Shown piece after piece: positions 49,255 through 59,926 of a stretch of 64,000 nucleotides of DNA; within the stretch, counting starts at the first letter, position 1, and each line of letters opens with the position of its first letter. A model generated the notes under the pieces. That model searched no databases and was not told the DNA's origin. It worked only from the letters and a program-made list of their open reading frames with translations. A program made the position numbers and the translations under genes. This DNA is from Clostridia bacterium (GTDB lineage: Bacteria > Bacillota > Clostridia > Oscillospirales > Acutalibacteraceae): contig JAFQVM010000030.1 in the NCBI GenBank assembly GCA_017407995.1, positions 175,509-239,508 of the forward strand, written 5' to 3'.

Positions 49255-49290
49255 ACAGAAAAAAGCCCATCGGTTTCCCGATGGGCTTTA
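49255..49290 (-). terminator. intrinsic terminator of the ribosomal protein operon
   Basis: Stem AAAGCCCATCGG (49263-49274) with CCGATGGGCTTT (49279-49290), loop TTTC, followed on the minus strand by a T run and TCTG. It lies 21 bases past the rplQ stop. Confidence 0.88.
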
Positions 49291-49310
49291 AACTTTAGTT
49301 CAATCCAGGA

Positions 49311-49652
49311 TTAGATAAGCTCGATGATGCACATCTCAGCTGCATCTCCCCTACGGGGTCCTGTTTTGATTATACGGCAGTAACCGCCGTTGACATCGCT
49401 ATATTTGGGGGCAATCTCTTCAAAGAGCTTTTTGACAACGTCATCTTTAGTAACATATGCCAAAACCTTGCGCTTTGAGTGGAGAGAGTTGTCCTTAGCT
49501 ATGGTAATCATTTTTTCAGCCATAGCACGAACCTCTTTAGCCCTTGTAACGGTTGTTTCAATTCTGCCGTTCTCTAAAAGATATGTCACCATGCCTCTGA
49601 GCATAGAAATACGGTGGTCCGTAGTTCTGCCAAGTTTTCTGGTTCCGGGCAT
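49311..49652 (-). CDS. rplQ: ribosomal protein L17
   Basis: 113 residues: [20 protein letters not shown], the [20 protein letters not shown] helix and the terminal [14 protein letters not shown]. Last gene of the alpha operon. The ATG is preferred to a GTG three codons earlier because AAAGGAG lies ten bases before it and the family starts MPGTRKLGR. Confidence 0.96.
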   Translation of the reverse strand: MPGTRKLGRTTDHRISMLRGMVTYLLENGRIETTVTRAKEVRAMAEKMITIAKDNSLHSKRKVLAYVTKDDVVKKLFEEIAPKYSDVNGGYCRIIKTGPRRGDAAEMCIIELI

Positions 49653-49683
49653 TACAATCACACTCCTTTACCGTAAGTGGGTC

Positions 49684-50634
49684 TTATTCCTCTTCCTTGC
49701 TGAGGCTCAGGCCCATAGACTTGAGCTTTGCAATAACCTCATCAAGGGACTTTCTACCAAGGTTACGGACCTTCATCATGTCCTCCTCGGTCTTGTTGAT
49801 TAAATCTTCAACAGTGTTAATGCCGGCTCTCTTCAGACAATTGAAGGAACGCACAGACAGGTCAAGCTCCTCAATAGTCATCTCTAAGACTTTTTCCTTG
49901 CCGTTGTCGCTCTTGACAACCATAATCTCTGTATCGTATGCCTCATCTGAGAGGTCACCGAAGAGACTGAGATGCTCGTTGAGGATCTTGGCTCCAAGAG
50001 ATACAGCTTCCATCGCATGGATGGTGCCGTCTGTCCACACCTCAAGAGTGAGCTTATCAAGGTCGGTCACATGACCTACTCGGGTGTTCTCGACTGTGTA
50101 GTTGACCTTTAACACGGGTGAATATATTGAATCAATAGCGATTACGCCTATTGTCGGCGGGAACTTCTCCTTATTACGCTCTGCTGAATAGTAGCCTCTG
50201 CCCTTGTCACATACAAGTTCCATATGGACATTAGCACTGCTGTCAAGCGATGCGATATGGAGATCCGGATTGAGGATTTCAACCTCTGAGTCCGTCTGAA
50301 TGCTGCCTGCGGTGATTTCGCACTCGCCTGCTGCATCGATATAGATTGTCTTCGGACCGTCGCCATGAATCTTCAGTATGACATCCTTGAGGTTAAGAAC
50401 AATCTCTGTAACGTCCTCTTTGACGCCGGGAATAGTTGAAAACTCATGCAGGATACCGTCAATTTTAACTGAAATTATAGCGTAGCCCGGGAGTGATGAG
50501 AGAAGAACACGTCTGAGTGAATTACCCAGAGTTGTGCCATAGCCTCTCTCAAGGGGTTCTACGATAAACTTGCCGTAAGTTCCGTTTGCTGAAATATCGG
50601 CAGTTTCTATCTTGGGCTTCTCAATTCCAATCAT
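49684..50634 (-). CDS. rpoA: RNA polymerase alpha subunit
   Basis: 316 residues: the N-terminal dimerisation domain (about 1-225: [21 protein letters not shown]) and the C-terminal domain (about 245-310: [22 protein letters not shown], then [14 protein letters not shown]), which binds UP elements and activators. Complete. Between rpsD and rplQ, as in other bacteria. Confidence 0.97.
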   Translation of the reverse strand: MIGIEKPKIETADISANGTYGKFIVEPLERGYGTTLGNSLRRVLLSSLPGYAIISVKIDGILHEFSTIPGVKEDVTEIVLNLKDVILKIHGDGPKTIYIDAAGECEITAGSIQTDSEVEILNPDLHIASLDSSANVHMELVCDKGRGYYSAERNKEKFPPTIGVIAIDSIYSPVLKVNYTVENTRVGHVTDLDKLTLEVWTDGTIHAMEAVSLGAKILNEHLSLFGDLSDEAYDTEIMVVKSDNGKEKVLEMTIEELDLSVRSFNCLKRAGINTVEDLINKTEEDMMKVRNLGRKSLDEVIAKLKSMGLSLSKEEE

Positions 50635-50710
50635 TCAAAACCCTCCTTTTTCTTAAAAGCACGGATAAACCGTTCAAAGAGTATCCCCAAAATAATACCG
50701 TTAAGCGGCA

Positions 50711-51337
50711 TTATTTCGAGTAGAACTCAACGATAAGATGCTCTTCAACGGGAGCCATAATCTGGTCTCTGTTGGGAAGAGCTGCTACTTTTGCTGAGAA
50801 GTTTTCAGCATCAACCTCAAGCCATGCGGGAACAGGACGAGATGCGTTTGTCTCAAGAACTGCCTTGATTTTGTCGCTCTCTCTGCTCTTCTCTTTTATA
50901 GAAACAACGTCGCCGGCTTTGAGAAGGTATGACGGAATGTCAACTTTCTTACCGTTAACTTTATAATGGCCGTGAACAACAAGCTGTCTTGCATCGGCTC
51001 TGGAGTTAGCCCAGCCGAGAAGATAGACAACATTGTCAAGTCTGCTCTCACAGATGCGAAGAAGGTTTTCACCTGTTACGCCCTGCTTGCGCTCAGCCAT
51101 AAGGAAATACTTGTGGAACTGGCCTTCCTGAATACCGTAATAACGTCTTGCCTGCTGCTTTGCTCTAAGCTGCAAACCGTATTCAGAGGTCTTTTTGCGG
51201 CTCTGGCCATGCTGACCGGGGGCATATGAACGACGCTCTACTGAGCACTTTGTGCTGTAGCAACGCTCACCCTTGAGGTAAAGCTTTTTGCCCTCTCGGC
51301 GGCACAGTTTACAAACCGCACCTGTATATCTTGCCAT
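50711..51337 (-). CDS. rpsD: ribosomal protein S4 (zinc-binding, C+ form)
   Basis: 208 residues. [20 protein letters not shown] and CYSTKC give a four-Cys zinc site, so this is the C+ type. The S4 RNA-binding domain is at about 97-160 ([27 protein letters not shown]). S4 nucleates 30S assembly. ATG with GGAGGTG upstream; a GTG three codons earlier is rejected. Confidence 0.97.
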   Translation of the reverse strand: MARYTGAVCKLCRREGKKLYLKGERCYSTKCSVERRSYAPGQHGQSRKKTSEYGLQLRAKQQARRYYGIQEGQFHKYFLMAERKQGVTGENLLRICESRLDNVVYLLGWANSRADARQLVVHGHYKVNGKKVDIPSYLLKAGDVVSIKEKSRESDKIKAVLETNASRPVPAWLEVDAENFSAKVAALPNRDQIMAPVEEHLIVEFYSK

Positions 51338-51361
51338 GTATTGCACCTCCTAAGATTTTGG

Positions 51362-51769
51362 TTACACACGCCTTCTTTTTGGCGGGCGGCAGCCATTGTG
51401 GGGAATGGGAGTCGAATCCTTGATAAGGCTGACTTCAAGACCCGCTGTCTGCAGCGCTCTTATAGCGGCTTCTCTGCCGGCTCCCGGACCCTTAACATAA
51501 ACCTCAACCGTCTTCATTCCGTGCTCCATAGCAGCCTTAGCAGCTGTTTCCGCAGCGGTCTGTGCGGCAAAGGGAGTGGATTTTCTTGAGCCTCTAAAGC
51601 CCATTTCACCAGCGCTTGCCCAAGAAACTGCGTTACCCTGGGTATCGGTTATTGTGACGATGGTGTTGTTAAAGGTGGATTGGATATGGACTGCACCACG
51701 CTCAATGTTCTTACGTTCTTTACGTCTGCGGGCGCCTGTTGCTTTTTTGCCGGAAACTTTGGTAGCCAT
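51362..51769 (-). CDS. rpsK: ribosomal protein S11
   Basis: 135 residues: [34 protein letters not shown], and the C-terminal [18 protein letters not shown]. Start at ATG after AAGGAGG. Upstream in-frame codons lie inside rpsM territory and are not part of S11. Confidence 0.97.
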   Translation of the reverse strand: MATKVSGKKATGARRRKERKNIERGAVHIQSTFNNTIVTITDTQGNAVSWASAGEMGFRGSRKSTPFAAQTAAETAAKAAMEHGMKTVEVYVKGPGAGREAAIRALQTAGLEVSLIKDSTPIPHNGCRPPKRRRV

Positions 51770-51785
51770 ATTATCCCTCCTTGAA

Positions 51786-52154
51786 TTACTTCTTCTTGTT
51801 TGCAATGGTCTTCTTCGGACCCTTGCGTGTACGGGCATTTGTTTTGGAGCGCTGGCCTCTTACAGGCAGGCCCTTGCGGTGACGTACACCACGGTAGCAT
51901 CCGATTTCAACGAGTCTCTTGATGTCAAAAGCTGTTTCACGGCGAAGGTCACCCTCGACCTTGCAGTTGTGGTCAATGTACTCACGAAGCTTTGAAACAT
52001 CATCCTCGGAGAGATCTTTAACTCTTATATCGGGATTTATTCCGGTTGCTGCGATAATATCGCCTGCAGTTTTGCGACCGATACCATAGATATATGTCAG
52101 AGCGATTTCAATTCTCTTATCTCTAGGCAGGTCGACACCTGAAATTCGCGCCAT
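51786..52154 (-). CDS. rpsM: ribosomal protein S13
   Basis: 122 residues: [31 protein letters not shown], and the basic tail [16 protein letters not shown]. It contacts the 50S subunit and P-site tRNA. Normal position between rpmJ and rpsK. Confidence 0.97.
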   Translation of the reverse strand: MARISGVDLPRDKRIEIALTYIYGIGRKTAGDIIAATGINPDIRVKDLSEDDVSKLREYIDHNCKVEGDLRRETAFDIKRLVEIGCYRGVRHRKGLPVRGQRSKTNARTRKGPKKTIANKKK

Positions 52155-52191
52155 TTGTCAGTTGCACCTCCATTGAATGGTTTGCGTCGGT

Positions 52192-52305
52192 TTAACCCTG
52201 ACGCTGCTTGTGCTTGGGATTTTCACAGATGACCATTACTTTTCCCTTGCGCTTGATTATCTTACATTTTTCACACATTTTTTTGACAGAAGGTCTGACT
52301 TTCAT
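52192..52305 (-). CDS. rpmJ: ribosomal protein L36
   Basis: 37 residues: [20 protein letters not shown] followed by [17 protein letters not shown]. The Cys-x2-Cys...Cys...His zinc ribbon is intact. GGAGGG lies before the ATG. Between infA and rpsM as expected. Confidence 0.97.
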   Translation of the reverse strand: MKVRPSVKKMCEKCKIIKRKGKVMVICENPKHKQRQG

Positions 52306-52323
52306 TAGAATACCCTCCTTTAT

Positions 52324-52542
52324 CTACTTGGAACGCCATGTTATGCGACCCTTGGTCAAGTCGTATGGCGACATTTCGACTGTGACCTTATCACCGGGCA
52401 AAATCCTGATGTAATTCATTCTGAGTTTGCCGGAGATGTGGGCTAATATCTGATGACCGTTCTCCAACTCGACTGTGAAAGTCGCATTGGGTAACGCTTC
52501 AACTACCGTACCTTCAATCTCGATCATATCCTGCTTAGACAT
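52324..52542 (-). CDS. infA: translation initiation factor IF-1
   Basis: 72 residues: single OB fold with [40 protein letters not shown] and RITWRSK. It blocks the A site during initiation. 11 bases after the KOW-domain gene. Confidence 0.97.
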   Translation of the reverse strand: MSKQDMIEIEGTVVEALPNATFTVELENGHQILAHISGKLRMNYIRILPGDKVTVEMSPYDLTKGRITWRSK

Positions 52543-52553
52543 ACGCTAACCTC

Positions 52554-52808
52554 CTACAATGATGCTGTATCATCCGATATTCTATTGAGCGCCTTGCGAA
52601 GTCTGCCGTCAAAGGCAAGCTCGTTTTCGGTTACTTTAAACCGTGTTTGCTCAACGTGTTTTGGATTTTTGATTTTCGGTTTTTGGAGCTTTCGCTCTTT
52701 TCCGTCGCAGACCTCTATACCGTTTTGGAGAACACGGGTTACTGCAAGCAGTCTGCCCTTGTCTCTTCCCGCTATAGCTCTTACAACACAACCTCTTTCA
52801 AAGCTCAT
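52554..52808 (-). CDS. KOW-domain RNA-binding protein (L14e-like)
   Basis: An 84-residue protein with a KOW motif at the N-terminus (FERGCVVRAIAGRDKGRLLAV) and a basic middle (KERKLQKPKIKNPKHVEQTR). It resembles the small KOW/L14e-like proteins that sit between map and infA in many Clostridia. It probably binds rRNA, but its role is not known. Start at the ATG after GGAGGAAAG; an earlier ATG contains that site within its codons. Confidence 0.85.
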   Translation of the reverse strand: MSFERGCVVRAIAGRDKGRLLAVTRVLQNGIEVCDGKERKLQKPKIKNPKHVEQTRFKVTENELAFDGRLRKALNRISDDTASL

Positions 52809-52822
52809 CGTCTTTCCTCCGC

Positions 52823-53572
52823 TCAAAGCCGAGTCATTATCATCGGTCCGTCAGCAGTTATTGCGACGGTGTGTTCAAAATGAGCCGAGAGTTTGCCGTC
52901 CCTTGTTTTGACAGTCCATCCATCAGGCAATACCCTGATGCCTGCACCGCCAGCATTTATCATGGGCTCAATGGCAATAGTCATGCCGGGCAGCAGGCGA
53001 ACGCCTCTTCCTGGCGTGCCGAAATTCGGTACGCTGGGGTCCTCATGAAGCTTTGCACCGACACCGTGTCCCGTATATTCACGGACTACGGAATATCCTC
53101 GGTCCTCACAATATTGCGCTATCGCTGAGCCTATGTCACCGATTCTGCCGCCTGCGACAGCTCTGCGGATGCCCTCATAAAGGCTCTCCTCAGTCACATC
53201 GCACAGCCGCTTCGCTTCGGCGCTAATATCGCCGACTGCGAAAGTAGCAGCATTATCACCAACATAGCCGTTGATGGTGGCGCCAAGGTCAATACTGACT
53301 ATGTCGCCGCTCTTGAGTATGCGCTTCTCGCTCGGAATTCCATGAATGACCTCATCGTTTATGGAAATGCATGCAGCAGCGGGGAATCCATTGTAGTTGA
53401 GGAACGCCGGAGTTGCCCCTGCTTTCAATATAAAATCGTGTGCGATTTTGTCTATCTCGGCAGTGGTGACTCCCGGTTCGACAGCCTCACCCGCCGCCTT
53501 TAATGCTCCCGCAGATATTCTGCAAGCCTCTTTCATGAGGGCAAGTTCTCTACTTGTTTTGAGCACTATCAT
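52823..53572 (-). CDS. map: type I methionine aminopeptidase
   Basis: 249 residues. The five metal ligands appear in VSIDLGATINGYVGDNAATF (Asp, Asp), YTGHGVGAKLHEDP (His), TIAIEPMI (Glu) and AHFEHTVAI (Glu). It removes initiator Met from nascent proteins. It follows secY directly with no adenylate kinase gene between them. Confidence 0.96.
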   Translation of the reverse strand: MIVLKTSRELALMKEACRISAGALKAAGEAVEPGVTTAEIDKIAHDFILKAGATPAFLNYNGFPAAACISINDEVIHGIPSEKRILKSGDIVSIDLGATINGYVGDNAATFAVGDISAEAKRLCDVTEESLYEGIRRAVAGGRIGDIGSAIAQYCEDRGYSVVREYTGHGVGAKLHEDPSVPNFGTPGRGVRLLPGMTIAIEPMINAGGAGIRVLPDGWTVKTRDGKLSAHFEHTVAITADGPMIMTRL

Positions 53573-53608
53573 GCTTTATCCTCCGTTTTGCTGTTTTAAC
53601 AGCAGGGC

Positions 53609-54973
53609 TTAATCAAGGAAGCCCTTATAGTGACGCATCATCATCTGGCTCTCGAGCTGCTTAACAGTCTCAAGTGCAACACCAACAAGAATGATTATTG
53701 AAGTACCGCCGAGTGAAATGTTCATTCCATCGGTATAATTGAATCCCTTAGACAGGATAAGTGTTGTTATCTGTGAGAAGAGAATCGGGAAAATTGCGAC
53801 AACACTCAGAAGAAGAGCGCCGAGCAATGTAATTCTTGAAATGATTCTTGCGATGTAGTCGGAAGTAGGTCTGCCGGTACGGATACCGGGAATCATACCA
53901 CCGTTCTTTGCGATGTTCTGCGACATCTCTATGGGATTGTACTGAATGCTTGAATAGAAGTAGGCAAATGCGATTATCATCACGAAATAGATGATACCGT
54001 ATGCCCAGTGGGTTGCCTGGAATATTCCGAAGAAGCCCTCTAAGAATCCGCCCGGCTGAATTTTATCAGCAGGGATAAACATCTGGACTGTCGGCGGGAT
54101 TGAAAGAATCGAGCCGGCAAAGATGACAGGCATAACACCTGACATATTTACTTTAATCGGAATATGTGTGCTCTGGCCGCCGTACATCTTACGACCGACA
54201 ACACGCTTTGCGTACTGAACAGGGATACGTCTCTCGGCATTGTCCATCCACACGATGAAGGCAATCATAAGAATAAGAATGACTCCTACAAGGGGTGAAA
54301 GAACCAAATAAGGACCGCCCTTGCCCAGATAACCTATTGTGGGGTCCAGGCTGAAAAGGGATGTAAGCAATGTCGGGATTCTCGAAACAATACCTGCAAA
54401 GAGGATTATTGAGATACCGTTGCCGATACCCTTATCGTTAATCTGCTCACCGAGCCACATGATAAGTGCTGTTCCTGCTGTGAAGCAAAGGATAATTGCG
54501 ATTGCCTGGAATACAGCAAAGAAACCTGTATAAGCAGCGCCATCTGCATCGGTTGAAAGATATCCTGCACTCTTAATATAGAAGTAATATGCAGTACTCT
54601 GAATCAAGCCGAGTAAAACAGTCACATATCTTGTGATGGATGCAATCTTTTTGCGTCCGTCCTCTTCCTTTGCGAGTTTCTCAAGGGGAGGAATTGCTAC
54701 TGTGAGCAACTGCATGATGATGGATGAATTGATGTACGGAGTAATCGACAGTGCGAAAAGTGTTCCGTAACTGAATGCATCACCGGTCATCATAACAAGG
54801 TAGTTCATGAAGGTGTTGCCATCGCCTACGAGGTTTCCGCCTTCAATGAGAATGTTTGTAAACGGCACAGGGATTGCGGAACCGATTCTAAAGATAAGAA
54901 TTACAAGAGCTGTAAAAAGTATCTTTTTTCTGAGCTCCGGAATCTTCCATGCGTTGGCAAAAGTTTTAAACAT
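53609..54973 (-). CDS. secY: SecY, protein translocase channel subunit
   Basis: A 454-residue channel protein with ten membrane segments. Markers: IRTGRPTSDYIARI near the end of the plug-proximal region, the cytoplasmic loop NAERRIPVQYAKRVVGRKMY and a normal C-terminus. It forms SecYEG with SecE and SecG encoded elsewhere. One base after rplO. Confidence 0.97.
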   Translation of the reverse strand: MFKTFANAWKIPELRKKILFTALVILIFRIGSAIPVPFTNILIEGGNLVGDGNTFMNYLVMMTGDAFSYGTLFALSITPYINSSIIMQLLTVAIPPLEKLAKEEDGRKKIASITRYVTVLLGLIQSTAYYFYIKSAGYLSTDADGAAYTGFFAVFQAIAIILCFTAGTALIMWLGEQINDKGIGNGISIILFAGIVSRIPTLLTSLFSLDPTIGYLGKGGPYLVLSPLVGVILILMIAFIVWMDNAERRIPVQYAKRVVGRKMYGGQSTHIPIKVNMSGVMPVIFAGSILSIPPTVQMFIPADKIQPGGFLEGFFGIFQATHWAYGIIYFVMIIAFAYFYSSIQYNPIEMSQNIAKNGGMIPGIRTGRPTSDYIARIISRITLLGALLLSVVAIFPILFSQITTLILSKGFNYTDGMNISLGGTSIIILVGVALETVKQLESQMMMRHYKGFLD

Positions 54974-54974
54974 C

Positions 54975-55418
54975 TCAGATTACCTCTGCCTTTCCGCCCG
55001 CAGCCTCTATCTTAGCTTTAGCGGAAGCGGAAAAAGCATTAGCCTGAACTGTTAGCTTCTTCGTAATTTCGCCCTGACCTAAAACTTTGACACCGTCAAG
55101 AGCCTTCTTAACAAGACCCGACTCGACGAGGGCTTCTATTGTTACGGTAGCACCGTCCTCAAACTTTGCGTCGAGAGCTGCTACGTTAACAGTTGCGATT
55201 TCCTTCGCAAAAATGTTGTTAAAACCTCTTTTGGGAATTCTTCTCTGAAGGGGCATCTGGCCGCCTTCAAAACCGATATGAGCTCCGCTGCCGGACCTCG
55301 CTTTCTGACCCTTATGGCCTTTACCGGCTGTTTTTCCCTGACCTGATGCTGCGCCTCTACCTATACGCTTACGCTCTTTGACTGAGCCAGGTGCGGGTGA
55401 AAGTTCATGCAATTTCAT
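54975..55418 (-). CDS. rplO: ribosomal protein L15
   Basis: 147 residues: [40 protein letters not shown] and [18 protein letters not shown]. The ATG shares a base with the rpmD stop (TGATG), implying coupled translation; AAGGAGG is eight bases upstream. Confidence 0.97.
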   Translation of the reverse strand: MKLHELSPAPGSVKERKRIGRGAASGQGKTAGKGHKGQKARSGSGAHIGFEGGQMPLQRRIPKRGFNNIFAKEIATVNVAALDAKFEDGATVTIEALVESGLVKKALDGVKVLGQGEITKKLTVQANAFSASAKAKIEAAGGKAEVI

Positions 55419-55615
55419 CAATCAGCACCTCCTTGCTCAATTTCGCTTACAGCGATAAGGTGAGCGAGCTTTCTGAGCTTGCCGCGGGTGGCCGCGTTAT
55501 CAGGCTGAACAGAAACATCGCCAATTCTGTGAAGACCAAGTGCATAGGCGGTGGCAATTTGAGGTTTTGTGCTTCCAATAAGGCTCTTGACGAGCTTTAC
55601 TTGAATATCTGCCAT
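55418..55615 (-). CDS. rpmD: ribosomal protein L30
   Basis: 65 residues: [20 protein letters not shown] and [20 protein letters not shown], the short bacterial L30 form. The ATG after GGAGGG is chosen over a GTG three codons earlier. Confidence 0.96.
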   Translation of the reverse strand: MADIQVKLVKSLIGSTKPQIATAYALGLHRIGDVSVQPDNAATRGKLRKLAHLIAVSEIEQGGAD

Positions 55616-55629
55616 GTTGTCCACCCTCC

Positions 55630-56130
55630 TTAACCTAAAATTTCTTTTGCTGACTTGCCTCTGATAGCCGCAACTTCATCGACGTTGCGAAGCTGTGCGA
55701 GACCGTTCAATGTTGCTCTTACGACGTTACAGGGATTGTTTGACCTGAGAGCCTTTGAGCGGATGTCCTTAATACCGACAGTTTCAGCAACCGCACGGAC
55801 AGGACCGCCGGCGATAACGCCGGTACCGGGAGCGGCGGGCTTGAGAAGAACAACGCCTGCGCCGTACTTACCGATAACCTCGTGAGGAATTGTTGTGCCC
55901 TTAAGAGCAACCTTCATGAGGTTTTTCTTCGCATCTTCGATACCCTTGCGGATAGCGTCCGGAACTTCGCCGGACTTACCTAAACCGAAGCCGATTATAC
56001 CATTGCCGTCACCGACAACCACAAGAGCGGAGAACTTGAAGATACGACCGCCCTTAACGGTTTTTGAAACACGGTTGATAGCAACAACTCTTTCTGTGAG
56101 TTCATATGCCGATGCATCAATCTTAGCCAA
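55630..56130 (-). CDS. rpsE: ribosomal protein S5
   Basis: 166 residues: the double-stranded RNA-binding-like N-terminal domain ([20 protein letters not shown]) and C-terminal domain ([20 protein letters not shown], then [14 protein letters not shown]). It controls decoding fidelity with S4. Confidence 0.97.
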   Translation of the reverse strand: MAKIDASAYELTERVVAINRVSKTVKGGRIFKFSALVVVGDGNGIIGFGLGKSGEVPDAIRKGIEDAKKNLMKVALKGTTIPHEVIGKYGAGVVLLKPAAPGTGVIAGGPVRAVAETVGIKDIRSKALRSNNPCNVVRATLNGLAQLRNVDEVAAIRGKSAKEILG

Positions 56131-56148
56131 AAGTAATCCTCCCTTTCC

Positions 56149-56508
56149 TTAGAAGTTGAGGCCGCCCTCACGGGCGCCTTCGGCCAGTTCCTGAACACGG
56201 CCGTGATAGATGTAGCCGCCGCGGTCGAAAACAACGTCTGTTATTCCCTTATCGGCTGCTCTTTTTGCCAGTGTGTTGCCCACCTTGCGGGCTGCGGATT
56301 TATTTCCGCCGTAATCCTCAAAATCCTTTTCAACAGTTGAGGCTGAAACAAGGGTTTCGCCCGTGACATCATCTATGAGCTGAGCATAGATGTGCTGCAG
56401 GGAGCGGAATACATTAAGGCGGGGGCATTCTGCAGTTCCGGATATCTTGGCACGCACTCTGGTGTGACGCTTTTGTCTTGCCTTATTGCTGTCCGGTCTG
56501 TTAACCAT
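56149..56508 (-). CDS. rplR: ribosomal protein L18
   Basis: 119 residues: [38 protein letters not shown] and [20 protein letters not shown]. It binds 5S rRNA with L5. Confidence 0.97.
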   Translation of the reverse strand: MVNRPDSNKARQKRHTRVRAKISGTAECPRLNVFRSLQHIYAQLIDDVTGETLVSASTVEKDFEDYGGNKSAARKVGNTLAKRAADKGITDVVFDRGGYIYHGRVQELAEGAREGGLNF

Positions 56509-56532
56509 AATTTTTCACTCCTTAATCTAAGA

Positions 56533-57078
56533 CTACTTACCGCCCTTGCCGGCCTTGCCTTCCTTGCGGCGGATGAACTCGTCAACGTACTTGATTCCCT
56601 TGCCCTTATAAGGCTCCGGAGGACGCTTCTCACGAACTTCTGCTGCAAACTGGCCGACCTTCTGCTTGTCGGGACCCGAAATAACTACCTTATTGGGTGC
56701 GGGAACCTCCACTGTGATGCCATCTTTCTCGGCCATTCTGACCTGATGAGAGTAACCAATGTTGAGCACAAGCTCCTTACCCTCTTTAGCGGCACGGTAA
56801 CCGACACCGTTTATCTCAAGCTCCTTCTTGTAGCCTTCGCTGACGCCTGTTACCATGTTGGCAACGAGTGTACGTGTAAGACCGTGAAGTGACTTGTTCA
56901 TTTTGCTGTCGTCAGGACGCTTGACGTTGATAACAGCGCCTTCGACCTCAACAGCGATATTGCTGTGTACAGTTCTGGTAAGCTCGCCTTTTGCACCTTT
57001 AACGGTGACAGTGCTGCCGTCCACCTGCACAGTAACCCCTGCGGGGATTGCTATAGGTTTGTTTCCTATGCGTGACAT
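56533..57078 (-). CDS. rplF: ribosomal protein L6
   Basis: 181 residues: [40 protein letters not shown] and the end [20 protein letters not shown]. Two repeated alpha/beta domains; near the factor-binding site. Confidence 0.97.
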   Translation of the reverse strand: MSRIGNKPIAIPAGVTVQVDGSTVTVKGAKGELTRTVHSNIAVEVEGAVINVKRPDDSKMNKSLHGLTRTLVANMVTGVSEGYKKELEINGVGYRAAKEGKELVLNIGYSHQVRMAEKDGITVEVPAPNKVVISGPDKQKVGQFAAEVREKRPPEPYKGKGIKYVDEFIRRKEGKAGKGGK

Positions 57079-57092
57079 TTAACAGCACCTCC

Positions 57093-57491
57093 TTACCAGA
57101 TAAATGCAAGGACTTCGCCGCCGACGTTGGCTTTGCGTGCATCCTTGTCAGTCATAATGCCCTTGGAAGTTGAGAGGATTGCAATGCCGAGACCTTTCAT
57201 AACTCTGGGCATATCCTCGCAATTTGTGTATATACGCAGACCGGGCTTGGAGACTCTGCGCAAACCGGTTATAACCTGTGACTTGTTGGGGCCGTACTTG
57301 AGAGCGATTTCGATAACGCCCTGCTTTCCGTCGTCCTCAACTTTGAATCCCTTTATATAACCCTCATCAACAAGAATTTGAGCAATCGCCTTCTTCATGT
57401 TAGATGCGGGGATTTTCACCGTGTCGTGTCTGGCAGAATTCGCATTGCGGATTCTTGTCAGCATATCACCGATGGAATCAGTAATTTGCAT
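57093..57491 (-). CDS. rpsH: ribosomal protein S8
   Basis: 132 residues: [40 protein letters not shown] and [20 protein letters not shown]. In E. coli S8 represses the spc operon; whether it does so here cannot be seen. Confidence 0.97.
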   Translation of the reverse strand: MQITDSIGDMLTRIRNANSARHDTVKIPASNMKKAIAQILVDEGYIKGFKVEDDGKQGVIEIALKYGPNKSQVITGLRRVSKPGLRIYTNCEDMPRVMKGLGIAILSTSKGIMTDKDARKANVGGEVLAFIW

Positions 57492-57520
57492 ACTGTTTAA
57501 CCTCCTTTTGCAATTGCTCT

Positions 57521-57706
57521 TTACCAGCTGGCTTTCTTAACGCCGGGAATCTGACCTGCGTGTGCCAACTCTCTGAAGCAGATGCGGCATACTCCGTACT
57601 TGCGAAGATAGGCGTGCGGTCTGCCGCAGATTTTGCATCTGTTATAAGCCCTTGAGGAATATTTTGCAGGTCTTGCCTGCTTTACCTTCATGGATGTTTT
57701 GGCCAC
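57521..57706 (-). CDS. rpsZ: ribosomal protein S14, zinc-binding type Z
   Basis: 61 residues with CKIC and CRIC pairs ([20 protein letters not shown]), the short C+ S14 found in Gram-positives. AGGAGGT precedes the ATG. Confidence 0.96.
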   Translation of the reverse strand: MAKTSMKVKQARPAKYSSRAYNRCKICGRPHAYLRKYGVCRICFRELAHAGQIPGVKKASW

Positions 57707-57718
57707 CGTAATACCTCC

Positions 57719-58261
57719 TTATTTTGCGAACGGAGCGCCCATAAGTGTGAGCAGCTCACGAGCCTCTTCATCTGTGTTTGCTGTTGTGACAAAGCAAATA
57801 TCCATGCCTCTGACCTTGTCAATCTTATCATAATCAATCTCAGGGAATATAAGCTGTTCCTTAATACCCATCGAGTAGTTACCTCTACCGTCGAAAGAGT
57901 TGGGGTTGATACCTCTGAAGTCTCTTACACGGGGAAGAGCGAGATTGAAGAATCTGTCAACAAATTCATACATTCTGTCTCCTCTAAGGGTAACCTTAGC
58001 ACCAATTACCATGCCTTCACGCAACTTGAAGTTAGCGACTGATTTCTTCGCTTTGCAGAGTACGGGCTTCTGGCCTGTTATCTGCATAAGATCGGAAACA
58101 ACTGCATCGAGAACCTTTGAGTTATCTCTTGCTTCGCCGCATGCGACGTTGATTACAATCTTATCAAGCTTCGGGATTTGCATGACGCTCTTGTATTCGA
58201 ATTTCTTCATAAGAGCAGGTGCAACTTCTTTTGTGTAGGTTTCTTTTAACCTTGCTGCCAT
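57719..58261 (-). CDS. rplE: ribosomal protein L5
   Basis: 180 residues: [60 protein letters not shown]. It binds 5S rRNA. The ATG two codons into the longest frame has AGGAG at seven bases and matches the normal L5 length. Confidence 0.97.
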   Translation of the reverse strand: MAARLKETYTKEVAPALMKKFEYKSVMQIPKLDKIVINVACGEARDNSKVLDAVVSDLMQITGQKPVLCKAKKSVANFKLREGMVIGAKVTLRGDRMYEFVDRFFNLALPRVRDFRGINPNSFDGRGNYSMGIKEQLIFPEIDYDKIDKVRGMDICFVTTANTDEEARELLTLMGAPFAK

Positions 58262-58276
58262 TTTCATGCTCCTCCC

Positions 58277-58606
58277 TTATTCAAACTCTGCAAGGCAGTC
58301 GCTCTTCTTGCATGTGCGCACTTTCTTGCCTTTTGCGTTAATCTTGCTGCCGGTTCTTGTGGGTCTGCCGCACTTGGGGCAAACGAGCTGAACCTTGTCT
58401 GCATAAAGGGCGCTCTCAGCCTTAATAAGGCCGCCTTGCTCGCCCATCTTGCGAGGCTTAACGTGCTTTGTGACGATATTTACACCCTCGACGATAACCT
58501 TGCCTTCTGAGGGGCTGACCTCTAAGACCTTGCCTCTCTTGCCACGGTATTTGCCGTTGATGACTACTACCTCGTCACCGGTTTTTACATGAACCTTATT
58601 ACTCAT
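58277..58606 (-). CDS. rplX: ribosomal protein L24
   Basis: 109 residues: KOW motif at the N-terminus ([20 protein letters not shown]), [20 protein letters not shown] and a C-terminal Cys-x2-Cys region ([13 protein letters not shown], then CKKSDC). It starts 50S assembly. Confidence 0.97.
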   Translation of the reverse strand: MSNKVHVKTGDEVVVINGKYRGKRGKVLEVSPSEGKVIVEGVNIVTKHVKPRKMGEQGGLIKAESALYADKVQLVCPKCGRPTRTGSKINAKGKKVRTCKKSDCLAEFE

Positions 58607-58620
58607 CGTTGCACCTCCGA

Positions 58621-58989
58621 TTAAAGCACTTCGGGAGCCAAGGAGAGAATCTTGAGATAATCTTTCTCACGAAGTTCTCTTGCTACCGGTCCAAAAATAC
58701 GAGTGCCTCTGGGATTTTTGTCTTCTTTGATGATAACAGCTGCATTCTCATCGAAGCGAATGTAGGTGCCGTCATCACGGCGAACTCCTTTTGCGGTACG
58801 AACTACGACCGCTTTTACAACGTCGCCTTTTTTAACTACGCCGCCGGGTGCTGCTTTTTTAACAGAAGCAACTACGACGTCGCCGATATTGGCATACCTC
58901 CTGCCGGAACCTCCAAGGACACGAATGCACATAAGCTCTTTCGCACCTGTGTTGTCGGCAACTTTGAGGTAACTCTGTTGCTGTATCAC
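58621..58989 (-). CDS. rplN: ribosomal protein L14
   Basis: 122 residues: [40 protein letters not shown] and [20 protein letters not shown], a near-consensus L14. Confidence 0.98.
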   Translation of the reverse strand: MIQQQSYLKVADNTGAKELMCIRVLGGSGRRYANIGDVVVASVKKAAPGGVVKKGDVVKAVVVRTAKGVRRDDGTYIRFDENAAVIIKEDKNPRGTRIFGPVARELREKDYLKILSLAPEVL

Positions 58990-59019
58990 AGTGATTGCCT
59001 CCTTACTGTTACCAAAAAA

Positions 59020-59274
59020 TTATTTAGCCTTCTCGATGATTTCAACTACACGCCATCTCTTGTCCTTTGACATAGGACGGGTCTCCATAACAAGAACCTT
59101 ATCTCCGATACCGCAGATGTTCTCTTCGTCATGAGCCTTGAGCTTAAATGTACGGTTGATAATCTTCTTATAAAGCGGATGTCTTACTTTGTCTTTAACA
59201 GAGACGACAACAGTCTTCTCCATCTTGTCGCTGGTAACTATACCAACACGTGTTTTTCTGAGGTTTCTTTCCAT
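59020..59274 (-). CDS. rpsQ: ribosomal protein S17
   Basis: 84 residues: [20 protein letters not shown], then [20 protein letters not shown]. The ATG matches the family N-terminus; GGGAGG lies 12 bases before it, a slightly long spacing. Confidence 0.96.
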   Translation of the reverse strand: MERNLRKTRVGIVTSDKMEKTVVVSVKDKVRHPLYKKIINRTFKLKAHDEENICGIGDKVLVMETRPMSKDKRWRVVEIIEKAK

Positions 59275-59297
59275 TTTATCGATTGACCTCCCTTTCA

Positions 59298-59501
59298 TCA
59301 CGAATTGGAGCCGTGAAGCTCTATATCACGCTGAACGGTCTTGATGCGTGCGATATCCTTCTTAACGGCACTGATTCGCATCGGGTTGTCGAGCTGGTTA
59401 ACAGCTTGCTGGAAGCGCAGTTTGAAAAGCTCATCCTTCAACTCAAGCAGCTTAGCATCCAGCTCTTTTGCGGAAAGTTTTCTTATTTCACTGGCTTTCA
59501 T
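59298..59501 (-). CDS. rpmC: ribosomal protein L29
   Basis: 67 residues: [40 protein letters not shown]. Helical L29 at the exit tunnel, a docking site for SRP and trigger factor. Overlaps rplP by four bases. Confidence 0.97.
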   Translation of the reverse strand: MKASEIRKLSAKELDAKLLELKDELFKLRFQQAVNQLDNPMRISAVKKDIARIKTVQRDIELHGSNS

Positions 59502-59926
59502 TCCTGCTCACCACCCGTTTCTTCCTTAGTTACAAATTTGCATTTGATTGGGAGCTTGTTAGCCGCAAGACGCATAGCCTCTGCTGCAAGCTCTCTGTCA
59601 ACGCCGGCAATCTCGAACATAACTCTGCCGGGCTTAACAACGGCAACCCAATATTCGGGAGAACCTTTACCGGAACCCATTCGGGTTTCAGCCGGCTTCT
59701 CGGTTATCGGCTTATCGGGGAAAATCTTTATCCAAACCTGACCGCCACGCTTGATGTAACGAGTCATAGCGATACGGGCTGCCTCTATCTGATTAGAGGT
59801 TATCCAGGCGGGCTCGAGTGCTACGAGACCGTACTCACCGTAGGTAACAGTGTTGCCACGGCTGGCCTTACCGGTCAGTCTGCCTCTGTGTACTCTGCGG
59901 TATTTAACTCTTTTGGGTAACAGCAT
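59498..59926 (-). CDS. rplP: ribosomal protein L16
   Basis: 142 residues: [60 protein letters not shown]. Adjacent to the A-site tRNA. Shares one base with rpsC. Confidence 0.98.
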   Translation of the reverse strand: MLLPKRVKYRRVHRGRLTGKASRGNTVTYGEYGLVALEPAWITSNQIEAARIAMTRYIKRGGQVWIKIFPDKPITEKPAETRMGSGKGSPEYWVAVVKPGRVMFEIAGVDRELAAEAMRLAANKLPIKCKFVTKEETGGEQE

